Positions 1-12,100 of a DNA stretch of 64,000 nucleotides are shown one piece after another. The position numbers and the translations under genes are program-made. The DNA comes from Crotophaga sulcirostris (Eukaryota > Chordata > Aves > Cuculiformes > Crotophagidae): contig VYZB01000116.1 of the NCBI GenBank assembly GCA_013397455.1, positions 588,501 to 652,500 on the forward strand. Direction: 5' to 3'. The notes below the pieces were generated by a model. The model saw nothing but the letters and a program-made list of their open reading frames with translations, searched no databases and had not been told where the DNA came from. Every line of letters begins with the position of its first letter. Positions within the stretch are counted from its first letter, which is position 1.

Positions 1-430
1 GAACGGCTCAGCGCTGCCCCCGGCAGCCTCCCACCCCCCCTTCCCAAACGCCGCCGCCAGCCCCGGCGTCTCCTCCTGCCTGGAGCTGCATCTCCATCGC
101 CCTCTCCCCGCCGCTTGCTCCCCCATCCCCACGCGCGATGTGTGCGAGGAACTTGCGATGTTGCTTCCAGAGATGCATTTTTCACGCCAGCACTCGGTTG
201 GCGTTCCGCACGCCGTGCCTTCCCCGCCGGTGCCAGGTTTGGTTTGGCTGCTGCTGGGCTTTTCTACTGATGCTTCTTTTTTTTTATTATTATTGTTTTG
301 TTTTTTTTTTCCTAGTGGGTTTGTTTTCTTTTAACTTATCTTTGAGCCGAAGTGCTGTCTGGCGCCGTTAGGCGCATCCCTGGGTACCTGTTTTCTCAAG
401 GTGTCGCTTAGGATGGGAGGGAAAAGCGAC
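1..430. promoter_or_regulatory. Right-hand edge of a CpG island (promoter or first-exon region)
   Basis: The first 230 bases are GC-rich and hold roughly 25 CpG dinucleotides by eye, including a CGCGCG near 133. CpGs thin out to a few around 349-428, then almost vanish for the rest of the window. In vertebrates such an unmethylated, CpG-dense block usually marks a promoter and first exon. The island is cut by the window edge, so neither the transcription start nor the transcribed strand can be fixed. Plus-strand frame 1 is open from base 1 to about 270, but proline- and arginine-rich open frames are common in GC-rich 5' UTRs, so I do not call a CDS. The plus-strand terminal-exon candidates further right suggest rightward transcription; this is inference. 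Confidence 0.6.
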
Positions 431-467
431 TTCTCTCTCTCTCTTTTTTTTTTTTTTTTTTTTTTTT
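431..467. repeat. Pyrimidine microsatellite: (TC)n followed by a 24-base T run
   Basis: A short TC-dinucleotide stretch (about 431-443) runs directly into 24 consecutive T residues (444-467). It sits immediately right of the CpG island. The T run is the longest homopolymer in the window. Length in the living genome is probably polymorphic, and the assembled length may be unreliable. Confidence 0.85.
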
Positions 468-3400
468 GACATTGAGTGGATGTGACCAGCTGTCCTTGCC
501 GTGCGAGGATGCAGGTCTGTGGTCCCCGGGATTTTGGGTTCAGGTTCCTTTACCTCCCCGGAGGGTGGAGAAAGCTCTGGAGGAAGGGAGTTGTGGGGAT
601 GGATGGTGGTGTTTATCATGCACTTCATAAATAGTGTGTGCTCATAGTCCCCGAGATTATTTTATTACCACACCCCCCCCAGCGTCACTTATTAAGCTGA
701 AAATATTCCTGGAACGCTGGAGATAAATCCATCTCCCACCACCACCAAAAATTATGGAGCCCTGGTCATGTACTTGGCTGCTTATCTTTTGCTTATTGTG
801 TATGAAAACATTTTGGGGAAAAAAAAATACAGGGTTCTGGTAACTAGATTAAGGGAGCTTTAATCACTTTTCCATCAATGAAGAGAAAATACATGCGTGT
901 TTGCTGCAGGCTTATTTTTTTGGTTTTAAAGGAAGATTGGATAGAGCGTATTTCTGATAATTGGAGAAACTTTCTCTTCTCTGATATTTCTTTAAACCAC
1001 CTGAGCAAGTGTGTGTGTGTGTGTGGGCACGTGTGGGGCTGCTGCACTGATTTAAATGCATTTATCGAGCTGTCCTTTTGAGGTTAATTTTGAGGTACTT
1101 AAAAACCAAACTACTGTAGCTTTAAGGTGACTGCAGATAGCAGTATTACTGTCTCTTATAATTAGCAATCTGCTGAAACTTTAAATCCTCCTTGATAGGT
1201 GTGATGATCTGTGTGAGAGAAGGAACAGTGTTCCAGCAAGCTTTATTATTTATATTTTTATTTGTCTCCAAAACAAAACAACAATGTATCTTTCTTTTAT
1301 TATTGTTGTTTTCTGGCTTAAACTGCTAATGGCTTTATTTATTTTTTTTTTCCCCATGTGGAGAAAAATAAAGTAGAGCCATATTTTACACTGACATTTA
1401 TCTGCGTCAAACTTTAGTTATACTCAGGAGGTTGTTTAATCTTCTTTGAATAATGTGCAGGGTTTTTTTGTTCTTATAACCTGCCCTCATTGTGTGTATT
1501 TATGGAAGTTGTCTTCAATTCAAGATGAAATATGGGAGCTATGCAAATAATTTAGTGACCCATCCAGAATAAGACTGAGCCAGCACATGTAAGCTACGTC
1601 TTTCATTGCCTTGTTTCATATACATATCTTTCTCCATAACATCTGTTTTGATATTTCCTGACAGAAACTGAATAAAGCCTATGGTATTTTAATTGGAAAT
1701 TGAAGTTCGGGGTTTGAGTTATTACCTCTTCTAAAACCCGAGAGCATCTTTGCGATTTATTTAAAAGTCGGAAAACATCCAGTCATAGCAACGTGTTGAC
1801 TTGCAAGTAATGACCAGTAACACTTAATTTGGATGAATTTTTGTTCGTGTTCGTTTAGCTCCCTGTAGAGGGTCACAAATGAACTATGAATGCATCCTGG
1901 GTTCTCGGTCTCAAACTGCCTGACTTTCCTGTGTTTTGTCGTCTCCGGCAGCTTACAAAATGCATGCACAGTGTGTCAACCTTTCCCTTAACAACAAAAC
2001 CTATGAGCAAACGTTCAGTGTGAATTATATTACTGAAATAAAATATTCTATAGTTGTCATGGTTACAAATAGAGGCAGGGTTACTGGTTTTCATCTGCAT
2101 GCTGGGGAGGGGGAATCTAGTTTTGTCACTTTTTAATTACATTTCTAATGAGTGACGGTCATACTTCAGATACCCAATGTATTAGATACCCAGCATAGTG
2201 AATTAGATTTTGTCAAAGTCTTGCTGAAACGAAACAAAAAGTGGTTGGTGTGCAGGAGCGAACCCTTTCTTGTTCATTTGCTTTTTTTTTAAGCAGAAAT
2301 CTTGAGGGAAGAAAGTAACCACCTCTGTTTTGTCTCTTCTTCTAGATTAGCATGCTGCCAGGGTTACTGCTCCTCTTCTTCAGACAATAAGTGTGTAGTG
2401 TGCATGTTGACTGGGAATCCTCTCAATGAAGGGAGAGGAAGATACGCATCTAGAAACTATATATGATTTTTGGATTTACTGTGCACCGTATCTGGTGCTA
2501 TCGCTTTTAGTGCCTGTTTGTGAGGAGAATTCATTATCCCCAGGTTTGCTGCGCTCATCTCACCAGCGATTCTGTTTTGCTCCCATGTGTCCTTCTACCA
2601 GGTTGCGATCTGCTGTTTCCATTGGAGTCGCTCCAGTTCGGCACTGTGGTAATGACCACCAGAATCGGAGCCTTAACTATTTGCAGTCATTGGCGCTTAT
2701 CCCAGTGCTGTTCCTCTGCTTCTCTGTGCTCATCTGCAGTTCAGTCTTGTCCATGCCTACTTGTTTTCCTGACCTTTTAATTTACTTCTAAAAACCTATA
2801 GACCTGGTTCTTCGGAAGCACAGGGGAAAGAAAATATCAAGGCGGGATGAAATTAATTTCTTTTTTTTTTTTTCTTCCTTTGTATGCAACGATGGAAATT
2901 TGAACACCCAGCTTCAAGGGGGGGAAAAAGTACCCCTGGATCTGTAAATGGAGAGGGAATTTGCAGTCTACCCTGTCTTGTTTAACCCCCATCCCTACCA
3001 TTATATCCCTGTTGTAGAGTTTCTTTCTTTTAATTTTAGAACTCATCTGGAGGTATTTTGTTGCGCTTCGAAGTTTTGGGGTCTCTAATATTTTTGTTAA
3101 TTCTTTTAGCATCCCTTCTTTAATTCTAGCTTGAACATAGCAGTACAAAGATTTTTTGCTGTGACTTGTCTGCTAGCTACACTGATCCACTTGGGTTTGG
3201 TGCCATAGCACATGGATTCAAGGAGACCAGACACCTGAATGCCTGATCCTGAAGCTTCTCTGTTTGCAGGGCATCGACTTCATGGTGCACCACAAAGGTC
3301 TACAGCGTTCTCAGATCATTAATTCTTTGTGCTGTAGTCAAGGCTTTTAGCTAGTTACAATCTCACCATGGGTTGGCGACTTATTTGGTCCTTAAGCTTT

Positions 3401-6102
3401 CTTTTCTTCCATCCTCTCGAGTTATTCCATTTTGCAATATTTGGTCTCTCGATGTGCTGATTCAGTAACCTTAAATGTGACCCAGTACCATTACATTCTG
3501 TTATTTATTTGTATATCTAATCACTTTCTTAAAGTACTCATCTCTCCACAGAAGAAATACTGTATAAATGCCGATATCCTAAAGCCCGTAAGCGTACAAA
3601 TGAGATACCCACAAGCATATTCAAGGCAAAGCTATGTGACATTATAGTATTAACCTGTTGTCACATTTTTTAGTTTCGTTTCTGGTTTTGCATTAGCAAA
3701 AGAGTGTGAGAAAGAGTTTTAGCATCTCCCTTGTGCAGTTCACTCTTCTATAAAGTTACTCATAGGAAGACGGAGCTCCTATGCAAAGGCTGAACACGGT
3801 CTTCTCGAAGTAACCTGTCAACAGCAACTCCAAGCGTGAGGCTGTACGAAACGTAAACAGCTTTGACATTCTTCTGTCACTTCTGTGTTTCCTTTGTTAC
3901 CAGAAGTACAAAGAACTCTTCCTCAGCTATAAAGAAAGATTAAAAGGGAATAGATTAGAAATCTCTTATGGGAACGCCTTTATGTCAGATTTTTAAAACT
4001 CGATGCGCTTCACAGGTTGTGAATATGTGCAGTTTACCTGTGACTGTTAAACCAGAACTGAACAGACCTGGCACAAGAGATGCCTTGAGAAGCCTTCCTG
4101 ATGCTGTTGTCGTGCAGCTGGCTACCTCTGTGCTGTCTTGACCATCTGATAAATGACAGTATCTGAATTCCTGGTCACACTCTTCAATAAATAATTTTAT
4201 GTTGTGGATTAGAATATTTGCAATGCTGAACCAGTTTCCTTAATTTTTATGTGCTACTTTTTTTCATCAGTCATACCTAGGTCTGCGTTTTCAAATATCC
4301 TTAATTTGGAATTTTTGCTATAATTATTGTTAACATCAGAAAAACACATAGGGTTTGGTAGCCTTCAACTTCACGTAACTTACAGTGCTGGCTTGCAACA
4401 GTAGTACTGATTTACTGAAGCAGTCTACTTGAACTACAGTCAAAACCAGACTTTTAAAATTAATTCAACATTTGTTTTGCAGTGCTTTTTGGTTTTGTTT
4501 TCTTACTTCTCTGCCATCCATTACAATATGCTGTATGACATGTGATATTAAATGCTAGGACTTCAGTTCAGGTTTGGTTTGGCTTACTGGAAGACAGGAG
4601 TGTACAGTTCTTGGATTTGTCTCAGGTTCTCATAAACACAGGGAAAACCCAGTTTGATTGAGAAAACCAGATTATTTCTGGGGGCATGTTCTGGAACTCA
4701 TTCACTGCAGCAGTTTGTAAGAATCTGCTACAATTCCTCTGTGACGTTACTGTTGGATAAAAACTGTAAAATGTGTGCGTGGTAGGAGTGTTTTTTGGAC
4801 TGTCAATGTAGTTGAGAGATACTGTTAAGGATCTCTCAAGTTCATACAGAGGTATCTGAGGCAATAATGGTGTCCTGTACCGGGTCACAGAAACTCAAGA
4901 TGTACCTAGTTTATTGAGCTGGGCTTTATTCATGCAGCTCTGGCTGTATTTGAACGTTGAGAGGGAGAGACTCGTAAGTCTTCACACGTTTTGTATGTTT
5001 GTTTTTTTTAAAAAAACCACTAAAAAAAACCATCACCTCATCCCAAAGCCGTGATCTGTGTGACAGTGCAGGCAGTAGGAATCCTGGATTTATAATGTGA
5101 TTTAAGAGCTTATGCTTCAGGCACTTCGTAAGGTCCATACTGATCAGTAATTAATATTTAAATCAGATAATTCTGCTCTGAGTTATGCTTCATTAGACCT
5201 TGTAAGATTTTATTTTTTGGTCTGCGAACACAAGGCTGGTGGATTTGCAGATCGCAGCATGCTGTAACTACTCAAAGAAAAGTTTCTCTTCCCAGTCTGA
5301 GGCTTAAACATGCTGCTTCCCTTAATTAGAGGGAGAAGAATTTAAATGCTGTTAGTTTTTTCAGCCACAGGTAAACCATAGATCAAAAAGAAGGGAAGCA
5401 AAAGAGTTCAGGAAGTTCATCATAATAATCGCTTGACATGAGTAACTTTAAAGTGGATGCAGCTGTGTTTACTTCTGCTTTGAAATATATATGTATTGCA
5501 AATTTTAGGACTCGTAGCTTGTTGAACACCTGAATTCATTAAATGATTCCTAACATATTGTATACCTCAAAAAAACCTTCATTTTTACCTTTCTGTTGAT
5601 TTTTATTGTCTCCTGCTTGCCAAGAGTGGAAAAACGCCAAATGGGAACACTTCATAATACAAAATCTTTTTTGGGCATATAAATGTCTGGAAAATGCTCT
5701 TGTAACTATACAAAAAAATGCTACAGAATAACTAAACTTAAGCAATACCTTTTGGACCTTACCTCTTGCCTCTTGGTAAGGTTTGGGAGGCAGGGGAAGG
5801 GGAGGAAAAAAGTTGCTAGTTCTGGATGATCTTATGTTTTGGAATAAGGGGCAGAGAATAAAAATACATGTGCATGTAAAAAGTATAAACTATTTCAACT
5901 ATATCAACCTATACACCATGAAACAGCTTGACAGTGCATGTGTTTTTAATTATATCTGTATTATATTTGTAGTGGGATGGGTCAGCAGAGCTGTTGAGCA
6001 TGATGCTGCTGTTGCTTGGAATATCAAGGCTAGGAACTCTTTCGGCAGTGGAAGTTGGTTCTTCTGGTTTGAGTGGGGTTTTTTTTCCATTTTGCCCTTT
6101 TT
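468..6102. other. Unassigned intron-like DNA
   Basis: No gene or recognised transposon is visible here. The DNA is AT-rich with many short T runs (for example 2861-2873) and one (GT)8. Several isolated splice-acceptor-like sites occur (before 1938, 2346 and 3270) without a convincing exon behind them. A 121-codon open frame at 2426-2791 resembles no protein I know and is of chance length. A CAG followed directly by a donor-like GTAAAC lies at 5370/5371. Confidence 0.6.
1009..1024. repeat. (GT)8 microsatellite
   Basis: Eight uninterrupted GT dinucleotides, followed by a degenerate GT-rich tail to about 1037. It is short, so probably only weakly polymorphic. Confidence 0.85.
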
Positions 6103-6138
6103 GAATGGTTTGTTTTAGTTGAGTGGTTTGTTTTAGTA
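6103..6138. repeat. 18-bp tandem duplication
   Basis: Two adjacent 18-base units, GAATGGTTTGTTTTAGTT and GAGTGGTTTGTTTTAGTA, differ at two positions. They lie in T/G-rich DNA. This looks like a local slippage duplication that has had time to diverge slightly. Confidence 0.85.
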
Positions 6139-9100
6139 TATTGTGTTTGAGGCTGTAAGGGATATCTCATAAGGTCTCTGTGAGTGACAGAAGGGAAAGG
6201 ATAGAAGAAATTTTTGTCCAAAATTGTACAGGTCGTAATAGTCCCTGGAACTGGGAGAGCTTTCTGGAAGGTGGCTGCTTGATTATGTGACGCTGGTTAC
6301 ATTTTAAGGCTTCTGTTTGAGAAATGGGAGAGTCATAAATGATAACTGCTTCAAAGATGCAACTTTTTCTTCTTCCTCATCCTCTCTTTTCTTTTGGGGG
6401 TAGGAGTAGGTGCGACAAAGCTTATCCAGATGTTCTCCATCATGACTGTGGACTGCTCTGCTTTCTCTCAAGCACTGGTTTGACCCCCACCCCCTTCACA
6501 AATATCTTGATATATAACATCTGAAAAGCCTAGATTCTGCCATGGGTGCTCTGTAGTCTATCCAATTTGGAGCAGAGAAATACTGGTAACCAGGATATCG
6601 TGTGGTGAGAGGTTATGAAAGATGAGGTGCTTCCTTCTTCAGGAGAAGGATGGAAAAATCCTGTGGCTAACACTTTTCAGGTCATCTCTGACAGATTTGC
6701 TAAATACAATGCAGGGCAAAATGTTAAATATACCTTACTGCTCTCTTCATTATGCTATTTCTGGCTGATCATATGAGGAAAGTATGTATTATTTAAACAA
6801 AACTCACTGTTCTACGTGTATCTTCCCTTCCTTCTCTCCCTCCATTATTTCACATTTCTAAACACTGAGCATACCAATCAATATTCCATTAAGAGGAGAA
6901 TTAACTTGGGAGAAGCTTGCATGTATTTGCATGTAGTAGCTTATTTCTTGGTCTGTGGCTTTGTGTTGCCTTTTCCCCATGTAATTTTTTTTTTTTTAAA
7001 GAATGCTCCAAATATTTGTGCAATTACTTCTAATAGCAAGGTTTGCCATGCCCCATCTTAATTCTGTCAGTATCAATTGCTGGTACAGCTTTCTGCAGTG
7101 CCCTGCTTGCAGGCAACATCAGTAGAATGTTTGTAGCTACTTTTTTTTTTGCTTCTGTTTTACAATAGCTGGGCATCAAGGTACTAGGCTTCAGATCAAA
7201 TGTTACTCAGTTACACACGTGTAGTTAATAGAAATCAATGTTGTACAGACATAAATGAAAGTTGGGTGTGATCTTTTGGGAGTTAACGTGTATCCCGTTT
7301 ACACTGATGCTAGTCTGGATGTATACTGGATTGAAGGCCTCAGTCTCAAATTCAGAAGTCATGAGACTTTTGCTGCCTGTGCCAATGTTTTATTTTTTAT
7401 GGGGTCTGTACAAGTCTGAAAGTAAACACTCTTGCTTTCTGAAGTCTAAGCCTTGAGACTGCAAGTGCAATGAGATTTGATTAAAAGCTGCCTACGGCAT
7501 GGAAGAGCGTGGTGGGTGGCTGTGTGGGGCCTTCTGAGGAACCTCTCCGTTAATCTGGATGTGTGAATTGTCACAAGAGCTGCTGAACTGTGGCCCAAAT
7601 CCTGGTCTGGTTAACACCTGTGGAGCTGATATGTTCCAGTATGTATCTGATGTTGCACAGTGTTTTTGTACCCTGAGGAACGAATCACTTGTGAAATTCA
7701 ACTGTGAAGGTCTTAAGGTCAAAGAAAGAGTCTGCAAATCTCAGTAGATGACAGCAGCTGTGAAAGAGGGAGGTGGAGAGTTGAATAGGCATATTTTCTG
7801 GTCTCGGGTTTGTGTGGTCCAGGTGCTTTAGTACCTTTTTTCTTTTCCCTTACAGTTCTATATTGTATAAAATGAGCCAAATTTGTCCTTGGCCCAAATC
7901 TGAAGTTCAGTTACGTTTGGTACCTTGAAAATCTTAGACAAATGTTCTGCCTATTCTTTAAGATTATCAGATCCCCAAAGTGAAGCCCATTTTCTAATAC
8001 ATTTTTCTTTTTGGAAGAAAAATGTGTAATTTCATGATTAAACCTCTTCTGGGCAGTTCTAGTTTTGCAACATCACAACCTTATCTCTCTGAACTAAAGG
8101 GCAATGGGAAGCTGTGGCTGCTACTTGAGTTGTTATTTATAGGAGGAAAAAATAAGACTATAGAAATGGTATAGGAAGTAAGGAAACAAAAAGGCCTTAC
8201 TTCAAATCTATAAAATAGAGGACTGACTTTAAAAGTGGTACTCTAATAGAGAAATGCAGCCAAAGACAAAGAGGAGATTTGTGGTTCACTTGCTGCGATA
8301 ATACTCCTTATTTTGGTTTGTTTGTATTTCCTCTGTCTCGGGCTTTCAAAATTTCTATTTGTGTGGGGAAGGGTTGCTCTTGCTAAAAGAGAAATTGCAG
8401 CAAGTTTTCCTTAAACTCACTGTTTCAATATCACACTTGAACTGTTCACAGCAGCATCCTTCAAGCCTTCTAAAACCTGTTCTTAGACAAATCTTGTGGT
8501 TGCAACAGCTAAGTTACCCAAGTGTTGTATTTCAAGAATAGTACAAGTAAACAAACAAACAAAAAAACCCAAATGCTAAACGCTGTCCTGTGCTGGCTTA
8601 TTTTTTTGAAGAACTTCATGCAGCTGTAGGGGTTTGATGGCAGATTTAAAGTGGTCTGGGCTGGAGGTCAAGAATGACACCTAGTTGGGTTGAGAAGCTT
8701 AAACTCTAATTTATGATGGAAATGCAGGTGCAGCTTGAGCCCAGACATCTACTCCTTGAGGTGATTTTTAATCAGTACATTGGGTACCTCTGTACTTTTA
8801 TTCTGGAGAAGCTAATGGGCTGGTTAAGGTTTCTGGTGCATGTAATCTGAGTGGATGTCCTGCTTAACCATTTCCTTCCTCCTGTTTTCAGGCTGCATCT
8901 GTTTATCATGCAGTTATTCATCTTCAGCAAAACATGAACAGGCTCAGATTTCGTCAAGATGCTTACTAAAATGACATCGCATATGACAGCAGTTTATAAG
9001 CCTTCCCCTGTCTAAATATTACCTTGTAAAACTAGAACATATCAGTTTTTGGTTTGGAGTAGACCTGTATCCTCTTGAATTTTGCAATAGCCTTTTTTGT

Positions 9101-12100
9101 CTGTTTGCTTAAAAACATAGTTTTACCTTAAAAAAAGAAAAATTACAACCCCCCTTTTTTATATGTAAAGACTGTTGTTAAATTCACAATCAGAACCATA
9201 CAGCCTTGGGCTATCTTCTTGATTAGAAAATTGAAAGATACAAAAAAAAAAACCCCAAAGAGAAGTGTTATTTTTCACTTCTGTGCTTGTCAGGCATAAT
9301 AGCATGTATTTTATTTTTATATATTATAAATATTTTGTATATTTGTTTTAAGGGGGCAGGAAGGGGAGAGGGAACAGTGTGACTTACACCTGTGATTGCT
9401 GCTTTAACGGCAAAGCTGCTTTTGGGAAAGGACCAAGCATGAGGATAAGATCTAAGAAATGTAAATCTAATCTTACGTAGATAATCTGTTACTTTCAGTT
9501 TTGGGCAGAAATTTAGGAGCGTGGACATTGTGTGTATAACTATTAAATGCACAAATACACTGTTTTAGCTTGGTCTGATATATCTAAAAAGAGAACCATG
9601 TTTCACTGAAGATGCAATAAGCATAATGTCTTGAGTTGCTTTCAAGATTGATGATTGTGAAGTGGTGATAGAACTTATAAAGTACAACACCAAGCGACAG
9701 CATTGCTCTGTGAAACCCTTAGCTTCTGCCTTTAGAGAAAACTGCAAATGTAGCTTTGGGTGGGCTGTTGGCCAGGAGGAATAAACAGGTGATCTATGAA
9801 TCACAAGCTGAAAGTTTCTGATCTTTGAGCTTTTAAAACCTGTCTGTAAGCCAAGCCAGGAGCAGGCTCACCAATTGGTATGTGACCTGGCTGCCACTAG
9901 AGAGGGACGGAGCTCTATACAGAGCAGGGGTGTATCATTTATATACAGGGCAGATCTCAACTAAAGGAGGGGGATTTTTGACAGTTTTGTGTTCCTTTCT
10001 GAGGGTAGGAAAAGAAGGGGTGAATATTTAATCATACCATTGTTTATATCCAAGAACAACTTCACAAGCGAAGTTTTGCTGCCCAGAAACATCTTTAAAA
10101 AGACAAAAATGCTTCATATTCCATATATAGATGAAACTCACAAATATTCTTAGCATAAAGCAATAATTAGGTGTAAATTGTATTGTGGAAGCTGGAAATA
10201 AGTTTCTAACCATCCAGGTGAATGGAAGAATTGCTATATCCTATATGAAATGGGAGCACAAAGGATGCCCAAGGAGCATGTCAAAAGCAGTGGAGCTCTT
10301 AATGTGTTGTGAGTGTTTCATTCTACTTATCCTTATTTAGCTGCTGCTCTGAAGCTTCTCTGTTAAAAGGAAATTAAAATATCACTTGAAATTGTGTGGT
10401 CAACTTTAATCTGTGTGTATCTGCAGCTTCTCTTGGCCGTGCCAGGATCAGGCTTGCATAGTCCAATCTGCCTGCTCTCCTTTTCCAGTTTTAGCTGTAT
10501 TTTAAAGCGGTCTGGTTTACATATAGATTCTCAAAGTAGTTGTGCATGCACTCTGTCCTCAAGTTGGTGAATTACTGTTTATGTCAGTGTATCTTAAGCC
10601 TAGAGTTCTCTTCAGATTTATCACATTTCAGATTTATGGAAGCACTACAAATAAGGACGAAACATATCCTGTTAACTTCAGTTTATTTTTAAGGTGGTTT
10701 TTCCATCCTTGCCCTTTCTGTTCAGGCAGAAAAGTCTTCTGGGACAAGGGCTGTTATTTTTTGCCTGTACAATTAGGGCCTCGTTCCTAGCTGTGCCTTG
10801 TGTTCTAAGAGGACAAAAATGATTCATAAGCTTTGAAAATGCTGCTTTTCTCTATTCCTCCTTTCTCCATTTTAGTCTACAAAGATTCTGTTATACCAAG
10901 GCAAAGCAGAACTTAATGGCACTTTCCTGTTCTGTTTCTCAGTTACTTTTTCCTCTTCAAAACAAGTATCCTAAAAGGTAAAATGAGCAGTAAAATAATT
11001 TTAGGAATGATGAAATGCTTTAAGATTTTTTTTTTTAAAAACTTCTAGTTCATGTCCTAATCTAGAGATATTTAGCAGTAAAACATGGGCTCACTAGTCA
11101 GTGATGTGTCTGCTTCTTCTGGAAAGCAAGTATGTGCTTTGTCTCGCTCCATTAAAAATAGTAATCCCAAGAATATGTTGAAGTCTCTGAACTATTTAGG
11201 AGGTGGCTGTTGCTTGTGGAGGTCTGCAGTCACGCCCACCAGAGGGCATTTTATCACCAATTTCTTGGGGAGAAAGTTTTTAAAGTCAGGAATAAAGTAG
11301 TAAATATTGGATGGAAAAGCAGTGTATGAAACATTATACAGTTAGCTTTTTTTTGTTTATATATAAATACATATGCTTACTTCCTGGCTGTATTTATATG
11401 TAAATAAGTAGTGATGTCAGCTTGAATGGTTGGGTTTCCCCTCTGCTTCCTAAATACTTTCGAAGTCTACTTATGGATAATCTGAAGAAAAAGGGATGCT
11501 TTAAAGCCCTCCCACAGCTGGTTTAGCCATCACTTAGGAGGAAACTGGCCTCCATGCCGAACAAGTACTTGCACATACCCTGGATGATGGCAATCTACCT
11601 CTGCTCCTCCTTTTCCAGGGTACTTGGAAGCAGAGGCTACTCTTAAAGATCTCTACTCATTTAGGAGGCTGGAATTTTCAAATGCATTTAATAGCAAAGT
11701 CCTTGAATCTTAAGGAAACACTTGGCAGTCATGGAGGTGTACCTCTGCCAGATGGACCTGATGTCTTGTGTTTGGCAGCAGTTAATGCTACGGCATGATA
11801 TGCAAAATCCAAGAATGACAGCTAGGAAATGAATTTTTATTTGAAAAACTGTATTTTGGTTTGGTTCTGTTTTTTTTTCTTTCTCCTATCCATCTTCCGT
11901 TAGGGAATAAGGCCTCAGCAGGAAGGGGAAAAAAAAATCCATTGCTAAATATACCTTCTCTCACCCCTTTTTAGGGTGATTCCTAATAAAGTTGATTTCT
12001 GTGCTGAAGGTTGGACTGCCCCAGTTCAAAGGTGTGACCTTTGTCAGCCTGATACAGCACACATAATGTGAATAATTCCCTTCGGTTCCCTGCGGACAAA

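Noticed and set aside
1936..2136. Acceptor-like CTCCGGCAG followed by a 60-plus-codon open frame
   Set aside because: The acceptor is reasonable, but there is no donor or poly(A) signal at the end and no recognisable peptide.
2426..2791. 121-codon plus-strand open frame from ATG
   Set aside because: Hydrophobic C-terminal half could look like a membrane protein, but there is no homology, no context, and such a length is expected by chance several times here.
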